Made by a program: the position numbers and the translations under genes. A DNA stretch of 64,000 nt from Ciona savignyi (Eukaryota > Chordata > Ascidiacea > Phlebobranchia > Cionidae): the NCBI GenBank assembly GCA_000149265.1, contig CH003412.1, positions 4,236,593 to 4,300,592 of the forward strand, in the 5' to 3' direction. Shown here in pieces: positions 62,001-64,000 of the stretch (position 1 is the stretch's first letter; each line of letters opens with the position of its first letter). A model generated the notes under the pieces. That model saw only the letters and a program-made list of their open reading frames with translations. It made no database searches and was not told the origin of the DNA.

Positions 62001-63416
62001 ATGATGCAACACTGGGACATGAGGCAATATGGACTGAACCCACATCCACTTACATCGGGATCTTTTTCCCGCTCTTCCCTCAAAATGGAGGACACAAGAG
62101 AGGAGAGTACGGATCTGGAGAGAGCCGCATCATGTTGGCAGGCGGATGCTAGAGGAGCGATAATCGAGCGGTTTGAGATCTGCACATCAGGAAGCTCACC
62201 ATTCCTGTATTTCCGATGCAGAGTGACATCATTCGATCGGCGCTTTTCATGCTCTTTGTTGGCTGACTGTATGATGAGCATCAGATACGTAAATTTTTTA
62301 CCACGGATCAAACATAACATTTATATTCAGTTTTAGACATGGCACTGGGGCGCGAATAAACCAGACAAAGACTATCAAGATTAATGAAGGATTATTATAA
62401 TTTTTTCACCAGGCTAAAAGGTCGAAACCATGAAGACTGTTTTTATATAGAAATCAGTATATATGAGTTAGTATAATTAACCATTGAGCCAAAGATTATC
62501 TAAGGTAAAGTTTTACCCAGAAATTTCCCTCCTTTAGGTAACATAAATTCTAGACAAATTAGTAAGATATAAACTAATTAAGGTTATCATCAATCTTTAA
62601 TTTTTAAAATTAAATTACCATAAGCCCTTTTATTAAAATTACTTAACTACATTCTATATGTGTCAAAATAAGGTTTATATGAAATATTTGCATTTTACAA
62701 TAATGAAAAACATTTCTATAATAAGTTTTTAAATAAGTTTTTCTAAAACAGAGATATATAACTTTGGATTTTCAACAAAAATATCCATATAAAAATTCAG
62801 CATTCAATATTTGTACACCTCTTGCTTCCTTTTTTTAATTTCCTGAGCTCGAGCAAAATGTATCCTTGAGTCGTTTTGTTGCTTCAAATATCTTCGTCGT
62901 AATCTTTGCACATCTACATCCACACCTGATGCTGAGATTGGACAGGTTGATTAACACTAATGCGTATTCGCAATTGGACGCTGCTACTTAATTAGATTAT
63001 GCACAAAATAAAAGGATAAAACAAGTAGCAGCATCCCTCAATCACAAATACGTCTCGGGCTGGGCGTTTTTTTTAGAATCGTGGGATAGTGGTATAATTA
63101 TAGAAATCAGGTATTATTCTAGAAAAAAAATTCTGAGAAGAGAAAAGAGTTTCCAATAATAATTACGTTTCCATGGTATTTATTCATACATATCTTCTAC
63201 CTCTTATTCTATTTGTCCCGAATTGGTTGTTGGCTCCAACTTTTCGAAATTCTGGTCCTGGTTTGTCAGTGACCAGCTTTCGGTTTCTTCTGTGACGGGA
63301 TTTCAGGGAAGTAAAAGTGCTGGCTAACAACGAACTTTTATTGTGGTCACTGGCGGCAACACTCGAGAATGTGTCCAGACTACTGCCAGTCATCCAGTTG
63401 TAAGCACTTTTACCAC
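46837..63416 (-). CDS. PRKDC: DNA-dependent protein kinase catalytic subunit (DNA-PKcs), C-terminal ~1,484 residues, 28 exons
   Basis: PIKK-family Ser/Thr kinase that, with Ku, drives non-homologous end joining in the nucleus. Minus-strand exons from 5': 63201-63416, 62819-62925, 62054-62266, 61315-61498, 60576-60705, 59759-59897, 58848-58878, 58308-58456, 56999-57175, 56577-56742, 56219-56336, 55426-55606, 54834-55015, 54491-54621, 54231-54398, 53521-53699, 52166-52377, 51907-51997, 51513-51704, 51156-51369, 50483-50635, 50112-50227, 49386-49483, 49059-49229, 48379-48580, 47781-47972, 47110-47252, 46837-47038. All joins are in phase. Motifs: [61 protein letters not shown] and a terminal WVGWKPWL. 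The family protein is about 4,100 residues, so roughly 2,600 residues lie beyond the right edge. Catalytic motifs are intact. The 31-base exon is uncertain. Confidence 0.95.
47110..50227 (-). CDS. PRKDC: PRKDC kinase catalytic core exons
   Basis: Seven exons cover [15 protein letters not shown] (50112-50227), [16 protein letters not shown] (49386-49483), the DWIPKN...VPWDLFR helices (49059-49229), the catalytic loop [10 protein letters not shown] and DFG-type [13 protein letters not shown] (48379-48580), [13 protein letters not shown] (47781-47972) and the [13 protein letters not shown] exon before FATC (47110-47252). Catalytic Asp, Asn and metal-binding Asp are all present, so the kinase should be active. 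Two SINE copies and one half copy sit in these introns. Confidence 0.95.
47262..47495 (-). mobile_element. SINE abutting a PRKDC 3' splice site
   Basis: Reverse on the plus strand, so in the same sense as PRKDC. Its tail (catattcatgtttatttccg on plus) begins within about 10 bases of the acceptor at 47253-47254. Head decayed. The TATCC repeat is lost. Confidence 0.85.
47600..47706 (+). mobile_element. SINE 3' fragment
   Basis: Blocks aaggtgatctcac, ttttcccattaacagggataaat and attatctaaccc match the SINE 3' third only. Confidence 0.5.
48053..48350 (+). mobile_element. SINE, full length
   Basis: Head gtccgccccgttagactagtgg, body ccttgggcaaggcacttt and aattgaagg, tail aatatcctatcctatccta. In the intron after the PRKDC catalytic-loop exon. 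Confidence 0.92.
48631..48769 (+). mobile_element. SINE with large internal deletion
   Basis: Intact head and ccttgggcaagacactta join directly to ggaaataaatatatcc tail. The middle half is missing. Confidence 0.88.
48970..49049 (-). mobile_element. SINE head-only fragment
   Basis: Complement of the tRNA-like head only (agtttcgaactgggaaccct to ctggtcagccaga), ten bases below the low border of the neighbouring PRKDC exon (donor at 49057-49058). Confidence 0.75.
50483..51369 (-). CDS. PRKDC: PRKDC kinase N-lobe exons
   Basis: 51156-51369 encodes [10 protein letters not shown]...[10 protein letters not shown]...ELEIPG. 50483-50635 encodes [20 protein letters not shown] and [20 protein letters not shown], followed by the catalytic-lysine region at the next junction (LIKGGEDMR). 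The ELEIPGQYDG junction is diagnostic. An alternative frame over 51081-51293 is a shadow that reads past the donor gtaaag. Confidence 0.95.
51513..58878 (-). CDS. PRKDC: PRKDC FAT-domain exons (C-terminal part)
   Basis: Fourteen exons of helical-repeat sequence. Landmarks: [18 protein letters not shown] (58308-58456), [17 protein letters not shown] (56219-56336), [20 protein letters not shown] (55426-55606), [14 protein letters not shown] (54231-54398), [11 protein letters not shown] (53521-53699), [18 protein letters not shown] (52166-52377), [18 protein letters not shown] (51907-51997 into 51513-51704). The FAT domain wraps the kinase. The 31-base exon at 58848-58878 is the weakest model: it is the only in-phase solution I found between 59759 and 58456, but another frame through the same DNA (LNQREWNEE) also resembles the family. 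Confidence 0.88.
53727..53846 (+). pseudogene. Inverted partial duplicate of a PRKDC exon
   Basis: On the plus strand, antisense to PRKDC, 120 bases read [17 protein letters not shown]...HGNFSV...ALEQ then gttaaa. This is a diverged copy of the end of the genuine exon 55426-55606 ([17 protein letters not shown]...HGNFSV...ALEQ then gttgtt). The frame is still open and the donor GT retained, but there is no convincing acceptor. It lies just outside the acceptor of exon 53521-53699 in the same intron. Confidence 0.85.
55750..56035 (+). mobile_element. SINE, head decayed
   Basis: Starts around ttgtgttcttgggcaaatat, with aaaattgaaggaatgtgtct, cacactgcaatagctcagg and tail aaatatcctatcttat. Confidence 0.8.
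57197..57327. repeat. ~65-bp tandem duplication in PRKDC intron
   Basis: Two head-to-tail copies of ggtgattgtaacattacata through tactaacattt and tctatataattagt-type ends. Lies directly upstream, in the minus sense, of exon 56999-57175 (acceptor side). Confidence 0.85.
57755..58270. mobile_element. pogo/Tigger-like MITE with terminal inverted repeats
   Basis: The left end CAGTGGAACCttGCTTacct and the right end (complement) CAGTGGAACCccGCTTgacg form inverted repeats that continue into gaccacc/gaccac. It is flanked by TA on both sides (57753-57754 and 58271-58272), the target duplication expected for Tc1/mariner/pogo elements. The 516-base interior has repeated ggtcgcgtta/ggtcgtgtta motifs and no transposase frame, so it is a non-autonomous element in a PRKDC intron. 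Confidence 0.85.
58909..59204 (-). mobile_element. SINE, full length
   Basis: From gacaggatatgtcatgttta to taaccgactggacga, with cttgcccaaggacacaacag. About 30 bases from the candidate 31-base PRKDC exon. Confidence 0.9.
59759..62266 (-). CDS. PRKDC: PRKDC FAT-domain exons (N-terminal part)
   Basis: 62054-62266 encodes [19 protein letters not shown]...SSLVSSIL. 61315-61498 encodes [18 protein letters not shown]...HALG. 60576-60705 encodes [11 protein letters not shown]...[11 protein letters not shown]. 59759-59897 encodes [17 protein letters not shown]. The [15 protein letters not shown] junction across the last two exons closely matches the DNA-PKcs family. Confidence 0.95.
59921..60163 (+). 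mobile_element. SINE, 5'-truncated
   Basis: Begins within the head at gaaactggttgttagctag, about 23 bases from the PRKDC exon border at 59897, and runs to tail atcctatcctatcttatcct. Confidence 0.9.
60795..60976 (-). mobile_element. Degenerate SINE
   Basis: Decayed atgtcagattaccttatg, gttaccaaagatattgcagt, ttgccttgcccaaagaccca and accgactagctagc in the expected order. Confidence 0.7.
61241..61278. repeat. 17-bp GC-rich direct repeat
   Basis: aagacgccgccagcaaa occurs twice, 21 bases apart start to start, in a PRKDC intron near the low border of exon 61315-61498. Confidence 0.9.
61664..61960 (+). mobile_element. SINE, full length
   Basis: Head gtccggctggttagtctggc with A-box-like tagtctggcgg and B-box-like ggtgcgaaactgg, complete body and tail atatcctatcctatcc. 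One of the youngest-looking copies. Confidence 0.92.
62819..63416 (-). CDS. PRKDC: PRKDC linker exons before FAT
   Basis: 63201-63416 encodes [19 protein letters not shown]...RNRKLV...NRIRG. It ends at donor gtagaa, because reading on to a later donor would break the phase. 62819-62925 encodes [18 protein letters not shown] then [12 protein letters not shown]. The W-x-TG-x-SLD and RLRRR elements match the segment after the human autophosphorylation cluster (inferred from the family). The upstream exon is outside the window. Confidence 0.9.
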
Positions 63417-64000
63417 CTGTAGTCAAAGAAAAAAGAAAGAAACATTAATAACGAAAAAAACATTAATAATGGCAGAAAACATTAATAAAGGCATTAGTAA
63501 AACCCTAAAGAATTGGATATTTTGTTGAACCTAACTCTAAATTACATAATTATAATTAATTTTTTTAAATATTAAGATGATTGCGGATACAATTTTTGTG
63601 TTTAAGACATTTGTCAACAAGGAAGAAAACCATGGGTGAACATTACGACCTTCTTTTATCATACACACTCTATAATATAAGTGTGGTCCAAATGATCTAT
63701 TATTGTCTAAGATCTATTTTTTGGATTCAAACTGATGTGTCAAAAAACGAAGTTCGACTTAATATACCATATGATAGCATTTGCAATCTTACTATGAGAA
63801 TGAGGCAGTCTCACTTACCCATCTCTTAACAACTGCCTATGTATAAAAATGAGTATATTATTGTTGGAAACCGCTAGATTTGAATAATTTGTAAAACATG
63901 TGATGTCGTGTAGTGGTAAAGGTTATATATACTGTATCACGAAATTGTGTTGACGTATTGGTCGTGGTCCACTGGATGTAATAAAACAAGAGTTAACAAC
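63417..64000 (-). other. PRKDC intron continuing off the window
   Basis: AT-rich, with acattaataa repeated near 63440-63490. A donor-like sequence around 63812-63822 (minus strand) follows a short stretch, but its only frame leaving the required one base contains a stop, so I do not call an exon. No other feature seen. Confidence 0.6.

Noticed and set aside
61985..62336. 111-codon plus-strand frame opposite a PRKDC exon
   Set aside because: Antisense shadow of exon 62054-62266, which encodes conserved DNA-PKcs sequence on the minus strand.
63812..63850. Possible further 5' PRKDC exon ending at a gtaagtgag-like donor
   Set aside because: The frame that leaves the single base needed by the next exon contains a TAA, and the peptide matches nothing.

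Overview
The window looks like nuclear DNA of an ascidian tunicate, most likely Ciona. It is AT-rich, with small introns and compact multi-exon animal genes. It holds a chordate-style voltage-gated sodium channel, and it is littered with one tRNA-derived SINE family that ends in TATCC repeats. The species call is inference. No prokaryotic features were seen. All exon models were made by eye from homology, GT/AG splice sites and codon-phase bookkeeping.

Layout. (1) 1-7419: no recognisable gene; one SINE at its end. (2) 7420-38491, plus strand: a 43-exon gene for a four-domain sodium channel alpha subunit of about 2,661 residues. Every proposed exon joins its neighbour in phase. The first two introns are large (4.2 and 6.1 kb). 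(3) 38492-42083: intergenic, mostly SINE copies; the sodium channel and ANP32 genes converge here. (4) 42084-45193, minus strand: an ANP32-family gene (leucine-rich repeats plus acidic tail), damaged only by a 123-base assembly gap. (5) 45194-46836: ANP32 upstream region and PRKDC 3' flank. (6) 46837-63416, minus strand: the C-terminal ~1,484 residues of DNA-PKcs (PRKDC): FAT, PI3K-like kinase and FATC. The gene runs off the right edge; its N-terminal two thirds are outside the window.

The standout is the sodium channel. Its fold is conventional, but the functional signature positions are not. The selectivity ring reads D-E-T-E instead of D-E-K-A. The III-IV linker inactivation triad is V-F-L, with an extra glycine, instead of I-F-M. 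The domain I pore carries a serine at the tetrodotoxin-determining position. The extracellular S5-pore loop of domain I is swollen to roughly 300 residues with about 11 N-glycosylation sequons. The I-II linker is about 540 residues and holds a C-x2-C-x10-C-x4-C cluster. Together these suggest a paralog with altered ion selectivity, drug sensitivity and inactivation.

Other notable structure: about 24 copies of one SINE family, all but one right of 24 kb, several touching splice sites; an inverted duplicate of one PRKDC exon in a neighbouring intron; a pogo/Tigger-like MITE; and a tandem duplication that doubles the PRKDC polyadenylation signal.
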